Assembly: GCA_020849895.1 (NCBI GenBank)
Contig: JADZFN010000036.1
Coordinates: forward strand, 46,532 to 110,531
Direction: 5' to 3'
Source: Verrucomicrobiia bacterium
GTDB lineage: Bacteria > Verrucomicrobiota > Verrucomicrobiia > JABWAM01
Length of the DNA: 64,000 nucleotides
Shown here: positions 27,119 to 38,454 of the stretch, one piece after another
Position numbering within the stretch: position 1 is the first letter of the stretch
Layout: every line of letters starts with the position of its first letter
Translations under genes and position numbers: made by a program
Notes under the pieces: generated by a model
Seen by the model: the letters and a program-made list of their open reading frames with translations, nothing else
What the model was told of the DNA's origin: nothing
Databases searched by the model: none

Positions 27119-28405
27119 TTATCGGGCGGCGCGCTCCTCGCGGTGGCCGGAGACGCGCGCGGCGTGTTCAGTGAACGACTTGCCGATGCCGCGCGGGGCG
27201 ACGGTGGAATCAATTTTCTCCTGCTGGAACTCGTCCCACATCGGCGACATCCCTCGAAGTTTTTCGACGACCTTCGCCATCGTCTCGATTACGTAATCCA
27301 TTTCCTCCTCGGTGTTCTCCTTGCCGAGGGTCATGATGATCGAGCCCTGCGCGAGGGCGTGGTCGAGTCCGATCGCGGTGAGCACGTGCGAGACCTTAAG
27401 CGATTTCGAGACGCAGCTTCCGCCGCTCGCCACGCAGACGCCGAGGTGGTCGAGGAGGAGGAGCTGCCCTTCGCCTTCGATGAACTCGGTGGCGAGCGAG
27501 ACATTCGTCGGGATGCGCAACGGACCGCTCGGCGGGCCGTTGAATTTGAGATAAGGGATCTTTGCGGAGAGGCCGTCCATCAGGCGTTTCTGAAGCGCCT
27601 GCACCTTCGCGGCGCGCTGGGGCAGTTCCTTGCGGGCAAGATCCGCAGCGAGGCCGCCGCCGACGATCGCAGGGACGTTTTCCGTGCCGGCGCGGCGTCC
27701 ATTCTCCTGCACGCCGCCGTGCAGGATCGAGACGAGGCGCGCCTTGCGGTTGCGATAAAGCACGCCGACCCCTTTCGGCCCGTAGAAACGGTGCGGGGCG
27801 AACGAGAGCAGATGGATCCCCATCGCCTTGACGTCAATCGGCGCCCACCCTGCGCTCGCGGTGGCGTCGCAGAAGAACGCGATGCCGCGTTCGGCGGCGA
27901 TTTTCCCGATCTCGGCGACCGGCTGGATCGCGCCGATGTCATGGTTCGCGTGATGCACGGAAATCAGGATCGTCTTGTCCGTGATCGCTTCGCGGAGTTT
28001 GTCGAGGCGGAGGATGCCCTGAGAATCCACGGGCACCTTCGTGGAGGCGAACCCGTTCTTTTCCAGGAAAGCGACCGACTCCAGCACGCTCGGATGCTCG
28101 GTCTCGCCGAGGACGAGGTGGTTGCCCTTGCGCTGGTTGGCGTAGGCGACCCCCTTGACGGCGAGGTTGTTCGCCTCGGTGCCGCCGCTCGTGAACAGGA
28201 TGTCGTCGGGGCTGTCTGCGCCGATGAGGGAGACGAACTGCGTGCGCGCCTTCTGGAGCGCCTCGCGCACCTGGAGGCCGTAGCGGTGGAGGCTCGACGG
28301 ATTGCCGAACGCTTCCGTGAAGTAGGGCTTCATCGCCTCGAAGACCCGCAGGTCCACGGGCGTCGCCGAGAGATGATCGAGAAAGACGGGGGGGCGCATG
28401 ACCAT
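27119..28405 (-). CDS. IscS/NifS-like cysteine desulfurase homologue lacking the PLP lysine
   Basis: A 428-residue class V aminotransferase-fold protein in an isc operon. It aligns along its length with IscS: FLDHLSATPVD, FGNPSSLHRYG, TSGGTEANNLAVKG, ETEHPSVLES (His stacking on PLP), and the catalytic cysteine block ASGGSCVSKSL (SGSAC in IscS). However the Schiff-base position, HK in HKIYGPKG, is here HR in APHRFYGPKGVG, read from CAC CGT. Other cofactor-contact blocks also differ: DATASAG for DATQAAG, ANHDIG for VNNEIG and SIIMTLGK for SIRxSLGR. The C-terminus has an extra 30-residue tail. It probably cannot act as a normal PLP desulfurase but may still offer a cysteine to IscU (inference). 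ATG 28399 is an alternative start. Confidence 0.85.
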   Translation of the reverse strand: MVMRPPVFLDHLSATPVDLRVFEAMKPYFTEAFGNPSSLHRYGLQVREALQKARTQFVSLIGADSPDDILFTSGGTEANNLAVKGVAYANQRKGNHLVLGETEHPSVLESVAFLEKNGFASTKVPVDSQGILRLDKLREAITDKTILISVHHANHDIGAIQPVAEIGKIAAERGIAFFCDATASAGWAPIDVKAMGIHLLSFAPHRFYGPKGVGVLYRNRKARLVSILHGGVQENGRRAGTENVPAIVGGGLAADLARKELPQRAAKVQALQKRLMDGLSAKIPYLKFNGPPSGPLRIPTNVSLATEFIEGEGQLLLLDHLGVCVASGGSCVSKSLKVSHVLTAIGLDHALAQGSIIMTLGKENTEEEMDYVIETMAKVVEKLRGMSPMWDEFQQEKIDSTVAPRGIGKSFTEHAARVSGHREERAAR

Positions 28406-28427
28406 GAGTCCAGGGACGGAGCCGTCC

Positions 28428-28850
28428 TCAACCCTTGGTCGGCGCGGGCTCCGCGACTTCGGGATGTTTCTTCACGTAATCGTCCAAGGCGGCCTTGAGG
28501 GCTTCCTCCGCGAGCACGGAACAGTGGATCTTCACCGGAGGCAACCCGCCGAGCGCATCCACCACCTCCTGATTCGAGAAGTGCATCGCCTCCTCGACGG
28601 TGCGTCCCTTGATCAGCTCCGTGGCCATCGAGCTCGAGGCGATCGCCGACCCGCAACCAAAGGTCTTGAAGCGGGCGTCCTTGATGCGCCCGTCTTCGAT
28701 CTTGAGCGAAATCTTCATGATGTCGCCGCAGGCGGCGGCGCCCACTTCGCCCACGCCGTCGGCGGCAGGAAGGTCCCCCATGTTGCGGGGGTTCATGAAG
28801 TGGTCCATCACTTTCTCGTTGTAGAGGGTGTATTCTTTTTCGTTGGGCAT
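28428..28850 (-). CDS. iscU: Fe-S cluster assembly scaffold IscU
   Basis: Scaffold on which Fe-S clusters are assembled before transfer. The three ligand cysteines are present in GAAACGDIMKI, FGCGSAIASSS and IHCSVLAEEAL, with the Asp after the first Cys (CGD). The N-terminus YNEKVMDHFMNPRNMGDL is the usual IscU/NifU-N opening. Length 140 is slightly long because of a C-terminal tail HPEVAEPAPTKG. It lies 18 bases downstream of the Rrf2 regulator and 22 bases upstream of the IscS-like gene, a compact operon rrf2-iscU-iscS. Confidence 0.95.
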   Translation of the reverse strand: MPNEKEYTLYNEKVMDHFMNPRNMGDLPAADGVGEVGAAACGDIMKISLKIEDGRIKDARFKTFGCGSAIASSSMATELIKGRTVEEAMHFSNQEVVDALGGLPPVKIHCSVLAEEALKAALDDYVKKHPEVAEPAPTKG

Positions 28851-28868
28851 AGGGGTCTCCGGTGGGAT

Positions 28869-29372
28869 CTAGGTTTGAAGAGGAACGAGGGGCGGCGCCG
28901 CGAGCCGGGGCGCCTTCGTGCCGTTGGGGCGCGAGCTGCCGAGGGATTGCACGCGGCGCAGGACCTCCTTCTTCGAGCGCAGAAGGTCGCTGACGGTCGT
29001 CTTCGCGAAAACCTCGGTCAACCGTTGCTGCGCTTCGCCGAAGATGTCGGCGAGGGTGCAGGCGTCGGCGCGCCGGCAGGACTCCGTCTCGTCGAGACAG
29101 CGTTGAAGCGCGATCGGCCCCTCGATGGCCTCGATCAGACGCAGAACGCTGATCTTGGAAGGGGGATGCGCGAGGCGAAACCCGCCGTGGACGCCGCGCT
29201 GGGAGCGGACGAGTCCGGCACGGCAGAGGGCTTGCAGAATTTTTGCGAGAAAGCTGCGCGGAATTTTCTCGGTTTCGCAGATTTCCTCGATCATCACGGC
29301 GCGCCCCGGCCCTTGGCGGGCCAAGTGGGTGGCCGCCAGAACCGCATATTCGCCGGCACGCGTGATTTGCAT
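28869..29372 (-). CDS. Rrf2/IscR family Fe-S regulator
   Basis: A 167-residue winged-helix repressor. The N-terminus MQITRAGEYAVLAATHLARQ and the segment EKIPRSFLAKILQALCRAGLVRSQRGVHGGFRLA are the Rrf2 DNA-binding domain. Three cysteines in CLDETESCRRADAC (Cx6Cx5C) match the cluster-binding loop of IscR. It heads the isc operon, and a palindrome that fits the IscR type-1 core lies 25 bases upstream, so autoregulation by cluster status is likely. IscR normally has this role; the C-terminal tail of about 35 residues is not conserved. Confidence 0.9.
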   Translation of the reverse strand: MQITRAGEYAVLAATHLARQGPGRAVMIEEICETEKIPRSFLAKILQALCRAGLVRSQRGVHGGFRLAHPPSKISVLRLIEAIEGPIALQRCLDETESCRRADACTLADIFGEAQQRLTEVFAKTTVSDLLRSKKEVLRRVQSLGSSRPNGTKAPRLAAPPLVPLQT

Positions 29373-29396
29373 GGTCGTCAGAAGAGGGTGTAAAAA

Positions 29397-29411
29397 GGAC
29401 TTTTTTAGTCC
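29397..29411. promoter_or_regulatory. IscR type-1-like operator upstream of the isc operon
   Basis: GGACTTTTTTAGTCC is a near-perfect palindrome 25 bases upstream of the rrf2 start and about 120 bases upstream of the divergent tpsB start. Its 13-base core GACTTTTTTAGTC matches the E. coli IscR type-1 core GACTRWWWYAGTC at 12 of 13 positions on either strand. This is the position expected for repression of the isc promoter by its own regulator. Confidence 0.65.
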
Positions 29412-29529
29412 CGAATCAAGATAGAAGATTCCTGCGGGTTGTCAACTCGAGGCCCGCGTCTTCCGTTACGACGCGCTTTTTTTGAAACGGATTGTCTTGG
29501 ACGACGGACTTCTGGTAGGAGTTCCGAGG

Positions 29530-31284
29530 ATGAAGTTCTCTCTCGGCCCAGGCGTTTCGCGCCGTTGGATGCAGGGTTTCGGCGTTCTCGCTGTCGGCGT
29601 CGCCGCGCTTTCCGTCTCCGCACAGGACTTCGACCGCCTTAAACCCAAAGAGCCGGAGGCCAGGCCGGGGCGCGTGGAGACGCCCACCGAGAAGCCGGTT
29701 TCGATGGCGCCCGACGCGGACAAGCCTCTCGTCGCCGCCTTGCGGGGAGCGCTCTTTGTGGCGTCGCCGGCCGAGGTGAAAAAGGCGGGGGCGCCTGTTT
29801 TCGACGGCATCCGCACGGAGAAGCTTGGCCTTCTCGAGATGGAGTCCTTTCAGGCCGTGGCGCGCGCGCACCTCGGCAAGCCCGTTTCCCGCGCGTCGCT
29901 CAACGCGATGGTGCGCGAAGTCATCCAGCATTATCGAAAATGCGACCGCCCCGTGGTGGACGTGGTCGTGCCCGAGCAGGACATCACGAACGGCGTCGTC
30001 CAGCTCGTCGTTCTCGAGGGGCATGTCGGCCAGGTGCGCGTCGAGGAGAACCGCTGGTTTTCGACGAAGCGGATCGCCGAGCAGGTGCGCTTGCGTCCGG
30101 GCGATCCGATTTCCGAGAGGGCGCTCAAGGACGACGTGGACTGGCTGAACACGAATCCGTTCCGCACGGTGGACGCCGTCTTCACGCCGGGCAAGGATCG
30201 CGGACAGACCGACGTGGTCCTCAAGGCGAAAGACCGTTTCCCGGTGCGTTTTTACACCGGCTACGAGGATACGGGGAACGACCTCACGGGGGACGAGCGT
30301 TGGCTGGCGGGGTTCAACTGGGGGAACGCCTTCGATCTGGATCATCAGCTCAACTATCAATTCACGACGTCGAGCGACTTCAAGAAGCTGACGGGGCACT
30401 CCGGCAGTTGGGTGATCCCGCTGCCGTGGCGTCATCGCCTGACGTTTTTCGGAAGCCGCGCCGACACGGTGGGCGACGTGGCGCCGCCGCTGAACCTCAA
30501 GGGGTTCAGTTGGCAGACGAGCGTTCGCTACGCGGCCCCCCTGCCGGCGCCGGCCTGGCTGACGCACGAGGCGAGCGCAGGCTTCGACTTCAAGCAGAGC
30601 AACAACAACCTCGAGTTCGGCGGGGCGCAGATCTACGGCACGACCACGGACGTGGACCAGTTCGTGTTCGACTACACGGCCACCGCGCGCGACGCCTACG
30701 GCGCCACGAGCCTGACCGGCGAATTCGTGTACAGCCCGGGCGGCTGGACGCCGCGCAACTTCGACCAGAACTTCGTCGCCGCACGCGCCGGCGCCCTGGC
30801 GGAATACCGCTACGGCAAGGCGAGTCTCGAGCGCGTCACGCAACTGCCGTGGGATTTTTCGTGGATGGCGAAGGGCGCCTTCCAGGTCGCGCACGGCAAT
30901 CTGCTCGCGAGCGAACAGTTCGGCGTGGGCGGTTTCAGCAGCGTGCGCGGCTACGACGAGCGCGAGGCGAACGGCGACGAGGGCTATCTGGTCTCCACTG
31001 AAATCCGCACGCCGCCGGTGAGCCTCGGTGCGGGGGTCGGGCTGGATTCAGCGGTGGACCAGCTCCAGTTCCTCGGGTTTTTCGATTACGGCGCCGCGGA
31101 GAACCGCCGCCTCCTTCCGGGGGAGGATCCGCACGTGCAGCTTGCGAGCGCGGGCCCGGGCGTCCGCTATGCGATCGCACCCTGGCTGAGCGTGCGCTTC
31201 GATTACGGCTGGCAGCTCTACGACACGGGGCTCAATCCGCGCTACAACTCCCGGGGTCATCTCGGAGTGGTCATCGCCTACTGA
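29530..31284 (+). CDS. ShlB/FhaC/HecB family outer-membrane secretion porin (TpsB)
   Basis: Outer-membrane Omp85-type pore that exports a large TpsA partner protein. The start at 29530 has GGAG about eight bases upstream and gives a signal peptide ending near SVSAQD. A long low-complexity linker and POTRA region follow (residues 70-260; VVDVVVPEQDITNGVVQLVV and TNPFRTVDAVF). The C-terminal two thirds form the 16-strand barrel, with GVGGFSSVRGYDEREANGD (the VRGY lid motif) and a final strand ending GHLGVVIAY, an aromatic-ended beta-signal. Length 584 is typical. No TpsA gene lies next to it, although these usually pair. Confidence 0.88.
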   Translation: MKFSLGPGVSRRWMQGFGVLAVGVAALSVSAQDFDRLKPKEPEARPGRVETPTEKPVSMAPDADKPLVAALRGALFVASPAEVKKAGAPVFDGIRTEKLGLLEMESFQAVARAHLGKPVSRASLNAMVREVIQHYRKCDRPVVDVVVPEQDITNGVVQLVVLEGHVGQVRVEENRWFSTKRIAEQVRLRPGDPISERALKDDVDWLNTNPFRTVDAVFTPGKDRGQTDVVLKAKDRFPVRFYTGYEDTGNDLTGDERWLAGFNWGNAFDLDHQLNYQFTTSSDFKKLTGHSGSWVIPLPWRHRLTFFGSRADTVGDVAPPLNLKGFSWQTSVRYAAPLPAPAWLTHEASAGFDFKQSNNNLEFGGAQIYGTTTDVDQFVFDYTATARDAYGATSLTGEFVYSPGGWTPRNFDQNFVAARAGALAEYRYGKASLERVTQLPWDFSWMAKGAFQVAHGNLLASEQFGVGGFSSVRGYDEREANGDEGYLVSTEIRTPPVSLGAGVGLDSAVDQLQFLGFFDYGAAENRRLLPGEDPHVQLASAGPGVRYAIAPWLSVRFDYGWQLYDTGLNPRYNSRGHLGVVIAY

Positions 31285-31303
31285 GGTCCGGACGCGCGCG
31301 GGC

Positions 31304-31323
31304 GTCTCCTCCGGAGACTTCTT
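31304..31323 (+). terminator. Intrinsic terminator-like hairpin after tpsB
   Basis: GTCTCC (31304-31309), loop TCC and GGAGAC (31313-31318) form a 6-bp stem followed by TTCTT, 20 bases after the tpsB stop. It separates tpsB from nifJ. Confidence 0.5.
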
Positions 31324-31382
31324 ATGAGAATTTCTAAAAAAAGACTTTTCGATTATCACTCCATCTGCTAGATGAACCTCCC

Positions 31383-34991
<3,609 letters not shown>

Positions 34992-35015
34992 TCCTCAACC
35001 CCCTAGGAGAATCCC

Positions 35016-36017
35016 ATGAGCCCCGACCTTTCCACGTCCTACCTCGGCCTCACCCTCCGCAACCCGCTCGTCGTCGCCTCCTCGCCCCTTTCGGACGACC
35101 TCGACAACCTGAAGAAGATGGAAGACGCCGGCGCGGGCGCCGTGGTCCTGCACTCGCTCTTCGAGGAGCAGCTCCGCCACGAGCGCCTCGAGCTCCACCA
35201 CCATCTTACGCAGAGCACGTACAGCTTCCCTGAGGCGCTCTCCTTTTTCCCAGAGCCCGAGGAGTTCAGCCTCGGTCCCGAGGAACTCCTCGAGCACATC
35301 CGCCGAGCGAAACAGGCCGTCAGGATCCCCGTCATCGCCAGCCTCAACGGCATCAGCCCCGGCAACTGGACCAAATGCTCCCGCCAGATGCAGGAAGCGG
35401 GCGCCGACGCCATCGAGCTCAACATCTATTACATCCCCACCGATCCCGAACTCGATTCCGCGCGAGTGGAGCAGACCTATCTCGACATCCTCCAGGCCGT
35501 GAAATCCGCGGTCACGGTCCCCGTCGCGGTGAAGATCAGCCCTTTCTTCAGCAACATGGCCGCCATGGCGCGCCGTCTCGACGCCGCGGGCGCCGACGCG
35601 CTCGTGCTCTTCAACCGGTTCTACCAGCCGGATATTGACCTCGAGGCGGTCGAAGTCCGTCCGCACGTCCTGTTGAGCACGCCGCAGGCCATGCGCCTGC
35701 CGATGCGTTGGATCGCCATCCTCCACGGGCATCTTCGCGCCGATCTCGCCGCCGCCAGCGGCGTGCATCAGGCGCTCGACGTGGTCAAGATGCTCATGGT
35801 CGGCGCGAACGTGGTCCAGATCTGTTCGGCGCTCCTCATGCGCGGGATTGACCACCTCCGTGTCATCGAGCAAGGGTTGCGCGCCTGGATGGAAGTCCGC
35901 GAGTATGCCTCCGTCCGCGAGATGCGCGGATCGCTCAGCCAGGAGAAATGTCCTGACCCCGCCGTGTTCGAGCGCGCCCAATACATGCGCGCCCTCGCCA
36001 GCCTCAAACCGGTCTGA
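35016..36017 (+). CDS. Dihydroorotate dehydrogenase-like flavoprotein
   Basis: TIM-barrel protein of the dihydroorotate dehydrogenase family, 333 residues, of the type usually encoded next to PFOR. N-terminal LSTSYLGLTLRNPLVVASSPLS, then IPVIASLNGISPGNW, GADAIELNIYYIPTDPE, VPVAVKISPFF and GADALVLFNRFYQPDI. The FMN-binding barrel is visible; a catalytic base typical of true PyrD is not clear, so a role in pyrimidine synthesis is doubtful. AGGAG precedes the start by seven bases. Expected to be co-transcribed with nifJ. Its end overlaps the convergent response-regulator gene by 14 bases. Confidence 0.88.
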   Translation: MSPDLSTSYLGLTLRNPLVVASSPLSDDLDNLKKMEDAGAGAVVLHSLFEEQLRHERLELHHHLTQSTYSFPEALSFFPEPEEFSLGPEELLEHIRRAKQAVRIPVIASLNGISPGNWTKCSRQMQEAGADAIELNIYYIPTDPELDSARVEQTYLDILQAVKSAVTVPVAVKISPFFSNMAAMARRLDAAGADALVLFNRFYQPDIDLEAVEVRPHVLLSTPQAMRLPMRWIAILHGHLRADLAAASGVHQALDVVKMLMVGANVVQICSALLMRGIDHLRVIEQGLRAWMEVREYASVREMRGSLSQEKCPDPAVFERAQYMRALASLKPV

Positions 36018-37356
36018 GAGCGTCGCGGAGCTTGTACTGAAGCGTGCGAAGGCTGATGCCGAGGAGGCGAGCCGCCTCGGCGCGCCTGCCTTGGGAGCGT
36101 TCGAGGGCCGCGCGGATCAGGCGCTTTTCCATGCCGGCGAGGGAAAGGTCCTCGCCGAACGGCGACGGCGGAGCCTCCCCCGCCGCCGGCGCGAGGAAGT
36201 CGAAATCGTCCGGCGCGAGCGGGCGGTCGCCGCCCGAAAGGAGGAGGGCGCGCTCGACGCAGTTCTGGAGTTCGCGCACGTTGCCCGGCCAGGGCGCCGC
36301 GCGCAGCGCCACCCAGGTTTCCGCGCGGAGTTCGGGCTGGGGCCTGCCGTGGTGCTCGGCAAAGCGCGCGAGAAAGTGGTGGAGCAGTTCCTCGAGGTCT
36401 TCAGGATGCCGACGGAGCGGCGGAAGGCGGATGGGGATCACGTTGATTCGATAGTAAAGATCCTCGCGGAACGCGCCCCGTTTGATGTGGGCTTCGAGAT
36501 CGCGGTTCGTGGTGGAGAGGAGGCGCACGTCCACTCGCAGTGTGTGCGTGCCGCCAACGCGCTCAAACTCGCGCTCTTGGATCACACGGAGCAGCTTGGC
36601 CTGAAGGGCGATGGACATCTCGGAGATTTCGTCGAGGAGCAGGGTGCCGCCATTCGCCAGCTCAAACCGCCCCGCGCGCTTGGTATGCGCACCGGTGAAC
36701 GCGCCGCGCTCGTGTCCGAACAATTCGCTTTCCAGAAGGCTCTCCGGAATGGCCGCGCAGTTGAGGCGGATGAAAGGGCGATTCCGTCGCGGGCCTTCTC
36801 GATGGATCGCCTTCGCGACCAATTCCTTGCCGGTGCCGCTTTCCCCCTGGATGAGCACCGTCGCGTCCGTCGCCGCCACGCGGGAGATCAATTGGCGCAC
36901 GGCTTCCATCTCAGCGCTCTTGCCGAGAATTTCGCCGAGGCCTCCCGCCGCGGCTTCGTTTCGAAGGTAGGCGTTTTCGCCTTCGACCTGTCGCCAACGC
37001 TCCAGCCGCGCGATCGCAACGTCGAGCTGATTGGACTGAAACGGTTTGACAAGATAGTCCGCCGCCCCGTTCCGCATCGCCTCGGTCGCCGACTCGATCG
37101 TTCCGTAACCCGACATCATGATGAACGCAGGCGGGTCCTTTTGCGCGCCGGTTTCACGGAGAAAATCCACCCCGTTGCCGTCGGGCAATTGCACGTCGCA
37201 GACCACGAGGTCGAACCCTTTGTTCGAAAGGGCTTGGCGAGCCTCGGCCAGTGTGCCCGCGCACCGGAGCGTTTCGCGGCTCGGCGCAAGAAAATTGCGG
37301 ATCAGTTCGACGATTTGGGGATCGTCATCGACCACAAGAACGCGTTCGAAGCGCAT
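36004..37356 (-). CDS. Sigma-54-dependent response regulator (NtrC family)
   Basis: Activator with three domains. Receiver (1-120): VLVVDDDPQIVEL with the acidic pocket, CDVQLPDGNG with the phospho-acceptor Asp, MMSGYG, LVKPFQ. AAA+ (140-370): IQGESGTGKELVAKAIH (Walker A), SELFGHERGAFTGAHTKRAG containing the sigma-54-contacting GAFTGA loop, GGTLLLDEISEM (Walker B). C-terminal Fis-type HTH: SQGRRAEAARLLGISLRTLQYKLR. Length 450 is normal. Downstream on the other strand, 165 bases past its start, is a -24/-12 promoter in front of a metallopeptidase gene, and its likely kinase is at 38455-41241. Confidence 0.95.
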   Translation of the reverse strand: MRFERVLVVDDDPQIVELIRNFLAPSRETLRCAGTLAEARQALSNKGFDLVVCDVQLPDGNGVDFLRETGAQKDPPAFIMMSGYGTIESATEAMRNGAADYLVKPFQSNQLDVAIARLERWRQVEGENAYLRNEAAAGGLGEILGKSAEMEAVRQLISRVAATDATVLIQGESGTGKELVAKAIHREGPRRNRPFIRLNCAAIPESLLESELFGHERGAFTGAHTKRAGRFELANGGTLLLDEISEMSIALQAKLLRVIQEREFERVGGTHTLRVDVRLLSTTNRDLEAHIKRGAFREDLYYRINVIPIRLPPLRRHPEDLEELLHHFLARFAEHHGRPQPELRAETWVALRAAPWPGNVRELQNCVERALLLSGGDRPLAPDDFDFLAPAAGEAPPSPFGEDLSLAGMEKRLIRAALERSQGRRAEAARLLGISLRTLQYKLRDALRPV

Positions 37357-37428
37357 CGTTGTCTGGGTTTTTCAAGCATCATGCAGAGTCCATTGGATTC
37401 GTCGAGGTTTTTGCACGGCGCGCAATTC

Positions 37429-37438
37429 TTGCATGCAA
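37429..37438. promoter_or_regulatory. Candidate enhancer palindrome upstream of the sigma-54 promoter
   Basis: TTGCATGCAA is a perfect 10-bp palindrome about 85 bases upstream of the -24 element. Seventeen bases to its left is a related dyad, TTGCACGGCGCGCAA (37411-37425), sharing TTGC/GCAA ends. NtrC-type activators usually bind paired sites at this distance. Assignment is by position and symmetry only. Confidence 0.4.
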
Positions 37439-37520
37439 AAATTTCATCTTTGGCGAGAGACGGCTCGCACGAGGTGAAGTCGTGTCTCTTGAGGCAGATC
37501 CTCAAGAGGCGTCCTCAAGT

Positions 37521-37536
37521 TGGCACCGATCCTGCC
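37521..37536 (+). promoter_or_regulatory. Sigma-54 (-24/-12) promoter
   Basis: TGGCACCGATCCTGCC matches the consensus TGGCACRNNNNTTGCW: the -24 block TGGCAC is exact and the GC of the -12 block is correctly 12 bases from the GG. It lies just before the metallopeptidase gene and next to a sigma-54 activator gene. Transcription would begin near 37547, which bears on the choice of start codon for the downstream gene. Confidence 0.7.
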
Positions 37537-37549
37537 TCCCTTGAGAGGC

Positions 37550-38305
37550 ATGACACGATCCCTTTCCTCCCACGGCTTTCCACTGAAGGGAAAATTGCAT
37601 GCGGGAATTCGGTTTTTCCTCGCATCCCTCCTCGCCCTCGGAGGATTCCTTCTGGGAGCCTCCTCGGGGAAGGGCACACCCCTCGCGACGCCGACTTCGA
37701 GGTCCTGTTTCGAAACCGACGGATTGCCCGCGGACCTCGCGGCGCAGGCGGAACAGATTTATGCCATCACGCGGGCCCACTTTATCCGTCTTACGAATCG
37801 CGAGGTCGGCCGCCTCCCGATCCGTCTCCGCCTTGTGGAAAACCCGGGCGGACACGAAGCCCTCCGCCGCGGCGAAAAGGTGCTTGGTTCGACGGTCCAT
37901 CACGCCGACTTCAGCGAGGTTCGCGTCGGGAGCGAAGAGGCGCGCAGTTTCGGGCGGGTGCTCGCCCACGAGATCACTCATGTGTTCGTCCGCGAAGCCT
38001 TCGGCCGGGCGGCCAATCGCGCTCTTTCCGAGGGGTTTGCCGAATACGTGGCCTCTCTTTCGTTCGGCGCCGAAGTCCGCCACGACATGCGCGCCGCATT
38101 CCATCCGAGAACGCGCGGCACGCGCATCCTTCCTTACGTGAACGGGTTCAACTTCTGTCTGCACTACGCAGAAAAGCCCGCCTTCGCCTCTTTCTTTGCC
38201 GAACAAATCTCGCTCCCGGATTTCGGGATGAGCCAGCTCCTCACTGTTTGGGAATGGCATCAGGCCCGCCTCCAGAGAATGGCGGGAAAGGCAGATTTGC
38301 CCTGA
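37550..38305 (+). CDS. Putative exported gluzincin-type metallopeptidase
   Basis: About 251 residues with a hydrophobic signal segment FFLASLLALGGFLLGASS near the N-terminus. The zinc site is VLAHEITHVFVRE, and a downstream Glu in NRALSEGFAEYVASLS has the spacing of gluzincin (peptidase MA-like) enzymes. A Cys pair (SCFETD, FNFCLHY) might form a disulfide after export. The ATG at 37550 has GAGAGG before it, but the sigma-54 promoter would start transcripts only about three bases upstream; a TTG at 37595 preceded by GAAGGG would leave a normal leader and a tidier signal peptide (MHAGIRFFLA). Substrate unknown. Divergent from the response regulator that probably controls it. Confidence 0.72.
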   Translation: MTRSLSSHGFPLKGKLHAGIRFFLASLLALGGFLLGASSGKGTPLATPTSRSCFETDGLPADLAAQAEQIYAITRAHFIRLTNREVGRLPIRLRLVENPGGHEALRRGEKVLGSTVHHADFSEVRVGSEEARSFGRVLAHEITHVFVREAFGRAANRALSEGFAEYVASLSFGAEVRHDMRAAFHPRTRGTRILPYVNGFNFCLHYAEKPAFASFFAEQISLPDFGMSQLLTVWEWHQARLQRMAGKADLP

Positions 38306-38454
38306 TCGCTCTTGAGTCCGGAAAGGGTTCGGACCTGTCCGCGTCTGTGGTTGGCCGCATGCGATCCGCCCTCCGCGTTTTCCCCGGAGCCTCCGTTCGC
38401 GGGCCCGGTGTTCGTCGCCTCCGGGAGGCGGTCGCGTGTGAGGCTTGAAGGGAT

